From Streptomyces flaveolus (GTDB taxonomy: Bacteria > Actinomycetota > Actinomycetes > Streptomycetales > Streptomycetaceae), in contig NZ_BMRV01000001.1 of NCBI RefSeq assembly GCF_014648815.1, positions 744,001-808,000 on the forward strand: a stretch of 64,000 nucleotides of DNA, given 5' to 3'. Made by a program: the position numbers and the translations under genes. The notes under the pieces were generated by a model. That model saw only the letters and a program-made list of their open reading frames with translations. It made no database searches and was not told the origin of the DNA. This document shows positions 17,165 to 25,207 of the stretch, one piece after another (the stretch's first letter is position 1; each line of letters opens with the position of its first letter).

Positions 17165-17965
17165 ATGCATAAACCACTGCGCATCGCCGCCGTCACCGCC
17201 GCCTGCGCCGTCGCCGGTGCCGCCCTCTACGGCACGGGTGCGGCCACCGCCGGCCAGTCGACGGCCAACTCGACCCACGAGCCCTACAACATCGGGCAGC
17301 TGACCAAGGACATCGACACCTACTACGGCACCGCCCTCGACGACGACGGCGTCTACCGGGCCTCCGCCGACAGCCAGTACGCCAGGGACCTGGCGAGCAT
17401 CGACGCCGCGGCGAGGAAGCAGATCGACAAGGCGGCCCGCGCGGCGGCGCACCACCGGGGCGACCGGCCGGCGGTCGTCTTCGACATCGACGACACGCTG
17501 CTGCTCAGCCTCGACTACGAGAAGAAGAACAACTACGGCTACGACAGCGCCACCTGGGCCGCCTACGTCAACAAGGCCGATCGCCCCGCCGTGTTCGGCA
17601 GCCCCGGACTCGTGCGCTACGCGCAGGAGAAGGGCGTCGAGGTCTTCTACAACTCCGGCCTGAGCGAGTCCCAGCGCACCGCCGCCGTCGAGAACCTGAA
17701 GAAGGTGGGCGCCGATGTGAACCTCGACGCCGGCCACATGTTCCTCAAGGACAAGGCGAACCCGCCGTCCTACCTGTCCCACTGCGCCACCCCGGGCGCC
17801 TGGACCTGCACCACCGTGCAGTTCAAGGCGGGCACCCGCCGCCACATCGAGCGGGACCTCGGGTACGACATCGTCGCCAACTTCGGCGACCAGTACTCCG
17901 ACCTGCAGGGCGGCTACGCGGACCGGACCTACAAGCTGCCCAACCCGACGTACTTCGTCGAGTGA
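17165..17965 (+). CDS. Secreted HAD-family acid phosphatase
   Basis: The 266-residue protein has a signal peptide (residues 1 to about 30) and the HAD motif FD107-I-D109-DTLL, followed by FYNSGLSES, K-containing MFLKDKANPPS and NFGDQYSDL, matching class B/plant-type acid phosphatases. It would release phosphate outside the cell. The ATG at 17165 lacks a clear Shine-Dalgarno sequence, so translation initiation may be weak or leaderless. It is the last plus-strand gene of the island, and a strong stem-loop follows. Confidence 0.87.
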   Translation: MHKPLRIAAVTAACAVAGAALYGTGAATAGQSTANSTHEPYNIGQLTKDIDTYYGTALDDDGVYRASADSQYARDLASIDAAARKQIDKAARAAAHHRGDRPAVVFDIDDTLLLSLDYEKKNNYGYDSATWAAYVNKADRPAVFGSPGLVRYAQEKGVEVFYNSGLSESQRTAAVENLKKVGADVNLDAGHMFLKDKANPPSYLSHCATPGAWTCTTVQFKAGTRRHIERDLGYDIVANFGDQYSDLQGGYADRTYKLPNPTYFVE

Positions 17966-17982
17966 CCTCCCGCGGCCTGGGG

Positions 17983-18016
17983 AACGCCCCCGCCGGTCGT
18001 CACCGGCGGGGGCGTT
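17983..18016. terminator. Bidirectional terminator between phosphatase and PL3 genes
   Basis: AACGCCCCCGCCGGT and ACCGGCGGGGGCGTT form a perfect 15-bp stem with a CGTC loop, 17 nt after the phosphatase stop. It sits between convergent genes, and the AA/TT ends suit termination in both directions. Confidence 0.88.
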
Positions 18017-18094
18017 CGCTGTGCCGGCCGAGTGGGGGCTCGGACGGCGCGCGCCGGCCCGGGGGGCGGACCGGCGGACCGGGGGCCCGGACGG

Positions 18095-18928
18095 TCACTG
18101 GTACGTGATGTCCGAGGCGGTGAAGTCGCACGTCTTCCCGTAGGGACCGACCGGGGAGAGCGCCGTGGGCTCCTTGCCGGTGTCGTTCCCCTGGAAGCGG
18201 ACACAGGTCTCGATCTTCTTCTTGCCGTCGCCGTGGATGCGGATGTTGCGCAGCGCCGCGGTGTCGCCGTAGTTCTGGTTGACGCCGACGATCGACTTGC
18301 CGGGCGCGGTGATGTCCACGTCGTTGATGATGATCGTGCGCTGGTACTGCTTCTTGCAGTTGCCGCAGGAGCGCACCAGCTTGCCGAAGTTCTCGACCTG
18401 GAACTTGGTGACGACGAGCTTGCCCGCGCCGTTGAACTGGAGCACCTTGTCGTCGGCGTTCTTCGCGCCGCCCCCGTACACGGTGTACACGGCCGACGGC
18501 GACGTGCCCTTGAAGCTGGCGGCGTCCTCGCCGACGTCCAGCCACCAGACGTTCTGCAGGGTGCAGGACCCCTTGCAGTGGACGCCGTCCGCGGCCGGGG
18601 TGCCGATGATCACGTTCTTGAGAACGGCGCCGTCCGCCAGCTCGAAGATCGGGCCCTGGTCCTCGTCCTGGCCGGAGGTGCCGAGGTCGCCGGTGCCGTA
18701 GAACTTCTTCATCTTGCCGTCGTAGGTGCCGGAGACCGGGATCGTCGACGAGACGGGCTTGCTGCCGGTGTCCGTGGGCCAGGACGACGCGGCGCCGGCG
18801 GTGGTCAGCATCGTCGTCGTGACGATCGCCGCACCCGTGAGGCCCAGGGCGGTGGCCGAGGCGATCACCGCCCGGCGCCTGCCGGGCCTGCGGCGGTGGC
18901 GGACGCGCTGTTCTGCTCGTGCAGTCAT
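18095..18928 (-). CDS. Secreted pectate lyase, PL3 family
   Basis: The 277-residue protein has a twin-arginine-rich basic start, a signal peptide to about residue 48, and a short parallel beta-helix typical of PL3: SGTYDGKMKKFYG, DQGPIFELADGAVLKNVIIG, ADGVHCKGSCTLQNVWWLDVGEDAASFKG, then a Lys/Cys-rich RSCGNCKKQYQR. PL3 enzymes cleave polygalacturonate. It is the third lyase of the island. The second of two close ATGs (18928) is preferred because AAGGA lies 7 nt upstream of it but only 1 nt from the first. Confidence 0.92.
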   Translation of the reverse strand: MTARAEQRVRHRRRPGRRRAVIASATALGLTGAAIVTTTMLTTAGAASSWPTDTGSKPVSSTIPVSGTYDGKMKKFYGTGDLGTSGQDEDQGPIFELADGAVLKNVIIGTPAADGVHCKGSCTLQNVWWLDVGEDAASFKGTSPSAVYTVYGGGAKNADDKVLQFNGAGKLVVTKFQVENFGKLVRSCGNCKKQYQRTIIINDVDITAPGKSIVGVNQNYGDTAALRNIRIHGDGKKKIETCVRFQGNDTGKEPTALSPVGPYGKTCDFTASDITYQ

Positions 18929-18951
18929 GCCCATGTCCTTGCGTGGGGAGG

Positions 18952-18967
18952 GGGAGCTTTCGCTCCC
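18952..18967 (-). terminator. Short stem-loop with GAAA tetraloop
   Basis: On the minus strand GGGAGC-GAAA-GCTCCC forms a 6-bp stem with a GNRA tetraloop between the stop of the upstream gene (19014) and the PL3 start. It may terminate the sigma-factor transcript or protect the PL3 mRNA 5' end. Confidence 0.4.
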
Positions 18968-19013
18968 TGGTCGCCACGGACGGGGAAAGGGTTGCCGGGT
19001 CAGCGGAGTTTCC

Positions 19014-19874
19014 TCAGGAACCGCCGTCGTGCGGCGCGAAGCCGCCCTGCACCGACAGCTGTTCGCCTCCGGCCTCGGCCGTCGCGGAGTAGCGGTCGCC
19101 GTTCGCGTCCCGGCCGCCGCGCTCGTGGTTGTACTGGCCGGCGAACATCCACTCGCCCGCCGGGACCGTACGGCCCCGCTTGAGCGTCCACCGGTGGACG
19201 AGGAAGCCGTCCCGCTCCTCGACCGTGAACGTGAAGTCGTCCTCGGGCAGCGACCGCCACGCGCCGGTGGAGGCGACCCCGCCGGTCTGCGCCACCCTCA
19301 GCTCGACGGTGAGCGCGGTCAGCGGGCTGCTCGTCCGCAGGGTGATGTTGCTCTGCGCCCAGTAGTCGTTGCTGTGCGGGTCGACGGAGCCGTCCGACCA
19401 CAACGGGCCGACCTCGGGCCCGGCGGCCGGCGGACGGGCGGTGGCGGTCGCGGTGCCGGCCGGTGTCCCGGAGGACGACGGCCGGTCCGGCTCCCGCGTC
19501 CCGGCCGAGGTGCTCGGTGCCGGCGCGACCGACGACGTCCGGGGCGCGGGGGCCGTCGGGCTCGTGGGGCCGGCCGCCGACGGAGAGGACGTCGGCGACG
19601 TGGCGACCGAGCGCTGCGGCGGAGCGTCGTCCTTCACCGCGGACGCGACACCGTACCCGCCGGCCGCGAGGACGCCCGCCACCGCGGCCGTCGCGCCGGC
19701 CACCCGGGCCCAGCCCAGCGCCGGCGGGCGGGCCGCCCGGAGCCCGGCGTGGCCCCGGCCCGCCATGCCCCGCTCGACCCGGGCCAGCATGCGCGCACGG
19801 TCGGGCTCGTGCGCCCCGGCCGCCTCGTGCAGCCGGGCGCGCAGCTCCTCGTCCACGTCCCGCCGCCCGGTCAT
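19014..19874 (-). CDS. Single-pass membrane protein paired with ECF sigma factor
   Basis: The 286-residue protein has an N-terminal cytoplasmic part (about 1-55, DVDEELRARLHEAAGAHEPDRARMLARVERGM), one membrane segment (about 56-78), a Ser/Thr/Pro-rich linker (about 85-155) and a C-terminal extracellular domain (SNDYWAQSNITLRTSSPLTALTVELRV onward). Its ATG overlaps the sigma-factor stop (ATGA), and the short helical N-terminus followed by a membrane span is what an anti-sigma factor looks like. No zinc HxxxCxxC motif is seen. The anti-sigma role is an inference from position and layout. Confidence 0.7.
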   Translation of the reverse strand: MTGRRDVDEELRARLHEAAGAHEPDRARMLARVERGMAGRGHAGLRAARPPALGWARVAGATAAVAGVLAAGGYGVASAVKDDAPPQRSVATSPTSSPSAAGPTSPTAPAPRTSSVAPAPSTSAGTREPDRPSSSGTPAGTATATARPPAAGPEVGPLWSDGSVDPHSNDYWAQSNITLRTSSPLTALTVELRVAQTGGVASTGAWRSLPEDDFTFTVEERDGFLVHRWTLKRGRTVPAGEWMFAGQYNHERGGRDANGDRYSATAEAGGEQLSVQGGFAPHDGGS

Positions 19875-20437
19875 CGCTTCCTTCCCGCGGCCTCACCGGT
19901 GCGTGCGATCGCCGCGTGCACCTGCTGCGGCGCTCCCCGCGTGCCGAGGACCCGCTGCAGTTCGGCCATTGCCTTCGACGTCTGGCTCTTCACCGTACCC
20001 ACCGAGACGCCCAGGGCGAGCGCGGTGTCCTTCTCGGAGAGGTCGAACGCGTGCCGCAGCACCACGCACGCCCGCTTGCGGAACGGCAGGGCGCGCAGCG
20101 CCTCCTGCACGTCCACCACGCCCGCGACGTCCGGGTTCTCCGTCCTCTCCTCGCGCTGCGACCAGAACAGGGCGACGCGCCGGCGCTCGCGCACCGCGCT
20201 GCGGATCCGGCTGCGGGCCAGATTGGCGACGACCCCGCGCGCGTACGCCACCGGATGCTCCGCCGCGCGCACCCGGTCCCAGCGGTGCCACAGCGCGAGC
20301 AGGGCGTCCGCCGCCAGGTCGTCGGCTGCGTCCGGCTCGCCCGTCAGCAGATGGGCGAGCCGGGACAGTTCGGCGTAGTGGCGTTCGAAGAAGGCGTGGA
20401 ACTCCACGGAGGCGGCGTCGTCGACGACTGTGCCCAC
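19871..20437 (-). CDS. RNA polymerase ECF sigma factor (SigE-like)
   Basis: The 188-residue protein has sigma region 2 (FFERHYAELSRLAHLLTGEPDAADDLAADALLALWHRWDRV) and region 4 (EALRALPFRKRACVVLRHAFDLSEKDTALALGVSVGTVKSQTSKAMAELQRVL). The layout fits the Streptomyces SigE-type ECF group. The GTG start is supported by an upstream GAGGAG. It is followed by an overlapping membrane-protein gene, probably its regulator. Downstream on the same strand is the PL3 gene, but nothing shows that the sigma factor controls it. Confidence 0.9.
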   Translation of the reverse strand: MGTVVDDAASVEFHAFFERHYAELSRLAHLLTGEPDAADDLAADALLALWHRWDRVRAAEHPVAYARGVVANLARSRIRSAVRERRRVALFWSQREERTENPDVAGVVDVQEALRALPFRKRACVVLRHAFDLSEKDTALALGVSVGTVKSQTSKAMAELQRVLGTRGAPQQVHAAIARTGEAAGRKR

Positions 20438-20527
20438 GGGCGGACTCTCCTCGCAGCGGCTTCCCCGGCGTCGAACAACCGTGCGCCGGGCGGGGATCCG
20501 GAACTGTAGCAGCGTCGGCCGTGCCGA

Positions 20528-20554
20528 CCGTACGGTGCGCCGAACACCGTATGG
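20528..20554. promoter_or_regulatory. Inverted repeat between penicillin-binding protein and sigma genes
   Basis: CCGTACGGTG and CACCGTATGG form 10-bp arms (one G-T pair) around a 7-nt spacer. It lies 57 nt after the penicillin-binding protein stop and about 90 nt before the sigma start. It could be an operator for the sigma promoter or a weak terminator. Confidence 0.4.
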
Positions 20555-20610
20555 CAGCCCGAACCGGAGGGGGAGGTGAGTTCCGGCCCCTGCGTCGCAG
20601 CCCCCGCGTC

Positions 20611-22068
20611 CTAGTCCTTGAGCGCCGCCTTCATCATCGCCTTGGCCACCGGGGCCGCCAGCCCGTTGCCGCTGACCTCGGAGCGGGCCGCGTCGGACTG
20701 CTCGACGAGCACGGCCACGGCTACCTCCCCGTCCGACGAGCCGGACTTGGCGTAGGACGTGAACCAGGCGTACGGCGTCTTGCTGTTGTTCTCGCCGTGC
20801 TGGGCCGTGCCCGTCTTGCCGCCCACGGTCGCGCCGGAGATCTGTGCGTTCGACCCGGTGCCCTCGTCGACCACCGTCTGCATGGCCGACTGCAGCTGCT
20901 CGGCGGTGGAGGAGCTGACGATCTGCTTCGTCTCCGCCGAGTCGTCGTAGTCCTCCAGCACGTCGCCGTCACCGCCGGTGATCTGCGACACCATGTGCGG
21001 CGAGACCAGCTTGCCGCCGTTGGCGATGGCCGCGGACACCATGGCCATCTGGAGGGGGGTGGCCGTCACGTCGAACTGGCCGATACCCGTCAGGGCGGTC
21101 GACGGCCGGTTCATGTCCTTCGGGTACACGCTCGTGTAGGCCCGCACCGGCACGTCCTGCGTCTCGTCGTTGAAGCCGAACTTCTCGGCCGTCGCCCGGA
21201 GCTTGTCCTGGCCCAGGTCCACGGCCATCTTCGCGAAGACGTTGTTGCACGAGTACTGCAGTGCCGTGCGGATCGTGGCGTTCTCGCAGGGGGCGTTCGG
21301 GTTCTCGTTGGACAGGTCCGTCGTGGTGTCCGGCAGCGTGTACGGGTCCGGGCTGACGGTCCGCTCGTCCACCGAGCCGTACAGTCCGTCCTCCAGCGCG
21401 GCCGCCGCCACCACGAGCTTGAACGTCGAGCCCGGCGGCAGCGGCTGGCGCAGCGCGCGGTTGGTCAGCGGCTTGTCCGGGTCGCTGGTGAGCTTCTGCC
21501 ACGCCTCACCGGCGGTGTTGGCGTCGGTCAGCGACGACGGGTCGTACGACGGGGTGGAGACGACCGCGAGGATCCTGCCCGTCTTCGGGTCGATCGCGAC
21601 GGCGGCGCCCTTCTTGTCGCCCAGCGCCTCGAGCCCGGCCTTCTGCACGTCCGGATCGATCGTCGTGATCACGTTGCCCGGATCGGCCCGTCGGCCGGTG
21701 ACCGTGTCCATGAGCGTCTTCAGCCGCGGGTCGGTGCCGTTGAGCAGGTCCTGGTAGATGCCCTCCAGCTGCGTCGGCGCGTACGCCTGCGAGGCGTAGC
21801 CCGTCACAGCCGCGTACAGCTCTCCGTCCGTGTACGCGCGTTTGTACGTGAGGTCGCCGCCCTTCGTCGGCGCCGATCCGGTGACCGAGCGTCCGGCCAC
21901 GATGATGTTCCCGAGCGGCTCCGCGTACGTCTCGATCGCGTTGCGCCGGTTGTCCTTGTCGTCCGCGAGCGCCTGACCGTCGTAGAACTGCACCCAGGTC
22001 GCCCGCACCAGCAGAGCGAACACCAGGAGCAGCGTGAAGACCGATGCGCGCCTGATCGTCTTGTTCAT
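20611..22068 (-). CDS. Class B penicillin-binding protein
   Basis: This 485-residue monofunctional transpeptidase has an N-terminal membrane anchor (about residues 8-25), a dimerisation region, and the penicillin-binding domain with S214-TF-K217, S273-C-N275 and K418-TG. It cross-links peptidoglycan outside the membrane. It resembles PbpA/FtsI-like proteins. The ATG at 22068 (MNKTIRRA) is preferred; an in-frame GTG at 22077 would add three residues, and neither has a convincing ribosome site. It is followed by the sigma-factor gene 173 nt away. Confidence 0.93.
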   Translation of the reverse strand: MNKTIRRASVFTLLLVFALLVRATWVQFYDGQALADDKDNRRNAIETYAEPLGNIIVAGRSVTGSAPTKGGDLTYKRAYTDGELYAAVTGYASQAYAPTQLEGIYQDLLNGTDPRLKTLMDTVTGRRADPGNVITTIDPDVQKAGLEALGDKKGAAVAIDPKTGRILAVVSTPSYDPSSLTDANTAGEAWQKLTSDPDKPLTNRALRQPLPPGSTFKLVVAAAALEDGLYGSVDERTVSPDPYTLPDTTTDLSNENPNAPCENATIRTALQYSCNNVFAKMAVDLGQDKLRATAEKFGFNDETQDVPVRAYTSVYPKDMNRPSTALTGIGQFDVTATPLQMAMVSAAIANGGKLVSPHMVSQITGGDGDVLEDYDDSAETKQIVSSSTAEQLQSAMQTVVDEGTGSNAQISGATVGGKTGTAQHGENNSKTPYAWFTSYAKSGSSDGEVAVAVLVEQSDAARSEVSGNGLAAPVAKAMMKAALKD

Positions 22069-22262
22069 CCCGCCCACAGGACGAACGAGCGGGAGCGGAT
22101 CGTTCCCATGCGCCCCGTTTTCTCATCTTCCGTTCATGAAATCGGTTTCGCGAAGCCGGCCTCGTAGGCGTGCACCGACGCCACGTGCGTCATCACGGTG
22201 GCCGGCCCCACCCCCGGGCAGTCCTGCGCACCCGATCCGCGTCCGCCGCGCGGCGGGGCCCG

Positions 22263-22733
22263 TCAGTCCGCGAGGTGGAGGACGACCTCGTCGATCACCT
22301 CGCCCCGCGCCGGAGCGAAGCCCCGGGCCCGGGCGCTCGTCTCGAAGCCGCACTTCTCCAGCACGCGCCGTGACCCGGTGTTGTCCGCGGCCGCCCGCGC
22401 GTACAGCGGACGGTCCTCGACCTCGGCGAGCAGGGCCCGCAGGGCGGCGGTGGCCACGCCCCGGCCCCAGTACGCCCGGTCCACCCAGTACGTCACCTCG
22501 CGCTCGCCCGGATCCCCGTACACCGCGGCGCTGCCGATGACGTCACCGTCGCCCAGGATGGTCCGCACGACGTCGCGCGACGCCCGGATCGTGTTCCAGT
22601 GCGCCGTGAAGGCGTCCCAGTCGGCGGGATCCGGCGGGGTGAAGGCCGCCATGCGCAGGGCCTCCGGATCGTTCATCTGCCGGAAGAAGACGGGCAGATC
22701 GCTGTCGTGGACCTCGCGCAGTGCGATGTGCAT
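22263..22733 (-). CDS. GNAT N-acetyltransferase (RimJ/RimL type)
   Basis: The 156-residue protein has the GNAT fold, with acetyl-CoA binding segment YWGRGVATAALRALL and C-terminal NTGSRRVLEKCGF. It starts 3 nt after the stop of the IclR-family gene, so the two form an operon. The substrate cannot be predicted. The 190 nt between its stop and the penicillin-binding protein start hold no gene; they must contain that gene's promoter. Confidence 0.85.
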   Translation of the reverse strand: MHIALREVHDSDLPVFFRQMNDPEALRMAAFTPPDPADWDAFTAHWNTIRASRDVVRTILGDGDVIGSAAVYGDPGEREVTYWVDRAYWGRGVATAALRALLAEVEDRPLYARAAADNTGSRRVLEKCGFETSARARGFAPARGEVIDEVVLHLAD

Positions 22734-22736
22734 GGA

Positions 22737-23510
22737 TCAGAGCCTACGCGTCGCCAGGGCCAGCCGGTCCCGCGCGTCGAAGAGCGCGTCCTTCACCATC
22801 TGCTCGTGCGCCGGCGTCAGCCGTGCCACCGGCACCGAGCAGCTGATCGCGTCCCGCGCGGGGGTGCGGTAGGGGATCGCCACGCCGAAGCAGCGCAGCC
22901 CCAGGGTGTTCTCCTCGCGGTCCACCGCGAAGCCCTGCTCCCGCACCTGGTGCAGCTCCTCGACGAGCTTCTCCCGGTCGGTGATGGTGTGTTCGGTCAG
23001 CGCCGGCAGGGTCTCCGGCAGCATCTTGCGGACCTGCTCGTCGCTGTAGGTGCTCAGCAGCGCCTTGCCCAGCGACGTCGAGTGCGCGGGCAGCCGGCGG
23101 CCGACCCGGGTGAAGGGCCGCAGGTAGTGCTGGGACTGGCGGGTGGCCAGATAGACGACGTTGGTGCCGTCCAGCCGGGCGAGGTGGATGGTCTCCGTGG
23201 TGTCGTCGGAGAGCCGGTCCAGCGTCGGCCGGGCCGCCGCGACCACCTCGTCGCCGTCGATGTACGACGTGCCGACCAGCAGCGCCCGGACACCGATGCC
23301 GTACCGCGTGCCCGTCGCGTCCGTCTCCACCCAGCCCAGTTCGACCAGCGTGCGCAGCAGCATGTACAGGCTCGACTTGGGGTAGCCGACGGCCTCCTGG
23401 ACCGACGCGAGGGAGTGCATGCCGGGGCGTCCGGCGAAGTACTCGAGCAGTTCAACCGTCCGCACGGCGGACTTGACCTGCGCTCCGCCCCCCGTCTCGC
23501 CAGCCGACAT
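22737..23510 (-). CDS. IclR-family regulator
   Basis: The 257-residue protein has an N-terminal winged helix (VKSAVRTVELLEYFAGRPGMHSLASVQEAVGYPKSSLYMLLRTL) and a C-terminal effector domain (about 95-250) with the typical SLGKALLSTYSDEQVRKML. It is divergent from the semialdehyde dehydrogenase gene and probably controls it, in response to a small organic acid. The ATG at 23510 was chosen over 23561 because AAGGGG lies 9 nt upstream and the homology-like region begins there. Confidence 0.9.
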   Translation of the reverse strand: MSAGETGGGAQVKSAVRTVELLEYFAGRPGMHSLASVQEAVGYPKSSLYMLLRTLVELGWVETDATGTRYGIGVRALLVGTSYIDGDEVVAAARPTLDRLSDDTTETIHLARLDGTNVVYLATRQSQHYLRPFTRVGRRLPAHSTSLGKALLSTYSDEQVRKMLPETLPALTEHTITDREKLVEELHQVREQGFAVDREENTLGLRCFGVAIPYRTPARDAISCSVPVARLTPAHEQMVKDALFDARDRLALATRRL

Positions 23511-23570
23511 CGCCCTTGACCCCTTCGTTCGACGGGAAATAATGTCCACCGTATTCATCATCGGAGACAG

Positions 23571-23588
23571 CGTTCAGTATATCGAACG
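23571..23588. promoter_or_regulatory. Candidate IclR-type operator
   Basis: CGTTCAGTATATCGAACG has 5-bp inverted arms (CGTTC and GAACG) around an AT-rich centre. It lies between the divergent IclR and dehydrogenase genes, 42 nt before the dehydrogenase GTG. IclR regulators typically bind such pseudo-palindromes in the shared intergenic region. Confidence 0.55.
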
Positions 23589-23629
23589 ACCCCGATGCAG
23601 AGAACGCAGAGCACGTGGAGGGACCCGCG

Positions 23630-25159
23630 GTGGCAGCAGCACCAGTCTGGAGTGTCGACCCCCGTACCGGGAAGCAGCGTGAACAGGTCGCGGTGGAGGC
23701 CACGGCCCAGGAGGTGGACACCACCGTCCGTGCCGCCCACGCGGCGCGCGGGGCCCTCGCCGACCGCGCCGTCCGCGCGGCATTCCTGCGCACCGCCGCC
23801 GACGAGCTGAAGGCGGCCGAGAGCACCCTCGTGGAGGTGGCCGACGCCGAGACCGCGCTCGGCCCGGTCCGGCTCACCGGCGAACTCGCCCGCACCTGCT
23901 ACCAGCTGCGGGCCTTCGCCGACATCGTCGACGAGGGCGAGTTCCTCGGCGTCGTCATCAACCACCCCGACGACACGGCCACCCCGCCGATCCCCGACCT
24001 GCGCCGCTACAAGGTGCCGCTCGGCGTCGTCGCCGTCTACTCGGCCTCCAACTTCCCCTTCGCCTTCTCCGTCCCCGGCGGCGACACCGCGAGCGCCCTC
24101 GCGGCCGGCTGCCCGGTCGTCGTCAAGTCGCACCCCGACCACCCGGCGCTGTCCGAGCTGGTCGCGAGCGTGCTGCGCCGGGCCGCCGCCCGGCACGGCA
24201 TCCCCGAGGGCGTCCTCGGCCTGGTGCACGGCTTCGACGCCGGCATCGAGCTGATCAAGCACCCGCTGATCGCCGCGGCCGGCTTCACCGGTTCGGTACG
24301 CGGTGGCCGCGCCCTGTTCGACGCGGCGGCGGCCCGGCCCGTGCCGATCCCCTTCCACGGCGAACTGGGCTCCCTGAACCCGGTCGTCGTCACCGAGGCC
24401 GCGGCGGCCGAGCGGGCCGAGGCCATCGGCGCCGGGCTCGCCGGTTCGATGACCCTCGGCGTCGGCCAGTTCTGCGTGAAGCCGGGCCTGGTCCTGGTGC
24501 CGTCCGGTGCCGCCGGTGACGGCCTGGTCAAGACCCTCACGGACGCCGTCAGCGACACCGACGCCGGGGTGCTGCTCGACCACCGCATGCGGGACAACTT
24601 CGTCGCCGGGGTCGCCGAGCGCACGGCGCTGCCCGACGTGGAGTCCCCGGTGACGCCCGGCTCGGGCGGCGAGCACACCGTCAGCCCCGGCTTCCTGACC
24701 GTGCCGGCCGGACGGCTGACCGCCGAGGGCGAGCACGACCTGCTCCTGGAGGAGTGCTTCGGGCCGGTCACCGTGGTGGCCCGCTACGACGACGAGGCCG
24801 AGGTCCGGGGCGTGCTGTCGCGGCTGCCGGGAAACCTCACGGCGACCGTGCAGCTCTCCGCCGAGGAGGCGGCGGGCCAGGGCCGCGGCGCGGAGATCCT
24901 CGCGGAGCTGACGCCGCTCGCCGGGCGGGTGCTGGTCAACGGCTGGCCGACGGGGGTCGCGGTGGCGGCGGCTCAGCACCACGGGGGGCCGTACCCGGCG
25001 ACGACGTCGACGTCCACGTCGGTGGGGGGTACGGCCATCGAGCGGTGGCTGCGGCCCGTTGCCTATCAGGGGGCGCCCGAGGCGCTGCTGCCGCCGGAAC
25101 TGCGGGACGACAATCCGCTGGGGCTGCCTCGGCGGTTCAACGGAGTGCTTGAGCGGTAG
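23630..25159 (+). CDS. Alpha-ketoglutarate semialdehyde dehydrogenase (NADP-type aldehyde dehydrogenase)
   Basis: The 509-residue aldehyde dehydrogenase has catalytic E245 in FHGELGSLNP and nucleophile C282 in GQFCVKPG. GQFC-x-x-PG, the NHPDDTATPPIPDLRR segment and YSASNFPFAFS are features I associate with 2,5-dioxopentanoate (alpha-ketoglutarate semialdehyde) dehydrogenases of sugar-acid catabolism. It would turn the product of a DHDPS-family dehydratase into 2-oxoglutarate. The GTG at 23630 is used because GGAGGG lies 7 nt before it; a GTG at 23615 is less well placed. A divergent IclR gene probably regulates it. Confidence 0.87.
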   Translation: MAAAPVWSVDPRTGKQREQVAVEATAQEVDTTVRAAHAARGALADRAVRAAFLRTAADELKAAESTLVEVADAETALGPVRLTGELARTCYQLRAFADIVDEGEFLGVVINHPDDTATPPIPDLRRYKVPLGVVAVYSASNFPFAFSVPGGDTASALAAGCPVVVKSHPDHPALSELVASVLRRAAARHGIPEGVLGLVHGFDAGIELIKHPLIAAAGFTGSVRGGRALFDAAAARPVPIPFHGELGSLNPVVVTEAAAAERAEAIGAGLAGSMTLGVGQFCVKPGLVLVPSGAAGDGLVKTLTDAVSDTDAGVLLDHRMRDNFVAGVAERTALPDVESPVTPGSGGEHTVSPGFLTVPAGRLTAEGEHDLLLEECFGPVTVVARYDDEAEVRGVLSRLPGNLTATVQLSAEEAAGQGRGAEILAELTPLAGRVLVNGWPTGVAVAAAQHHGGPYPATTSTSTSVGGTAIERWLRPVAYQGAPEALLPPELRDDNPLGLPRRFNGVLER

Positions 25160-25207
25160 CGCCGTGGGGGTGCGGCTCGTATGCGGGGTGCTGCGCCGTT
25201 GCAGCTG

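Noticed and set aside
22120..22145. Second PHO box upstream of the penicillin-binding protein
   Set aside because: CATCTTCCGTTCATGAA resembles the repeat, but only one unit is recognisable and there is no second at 11-bp spacing.
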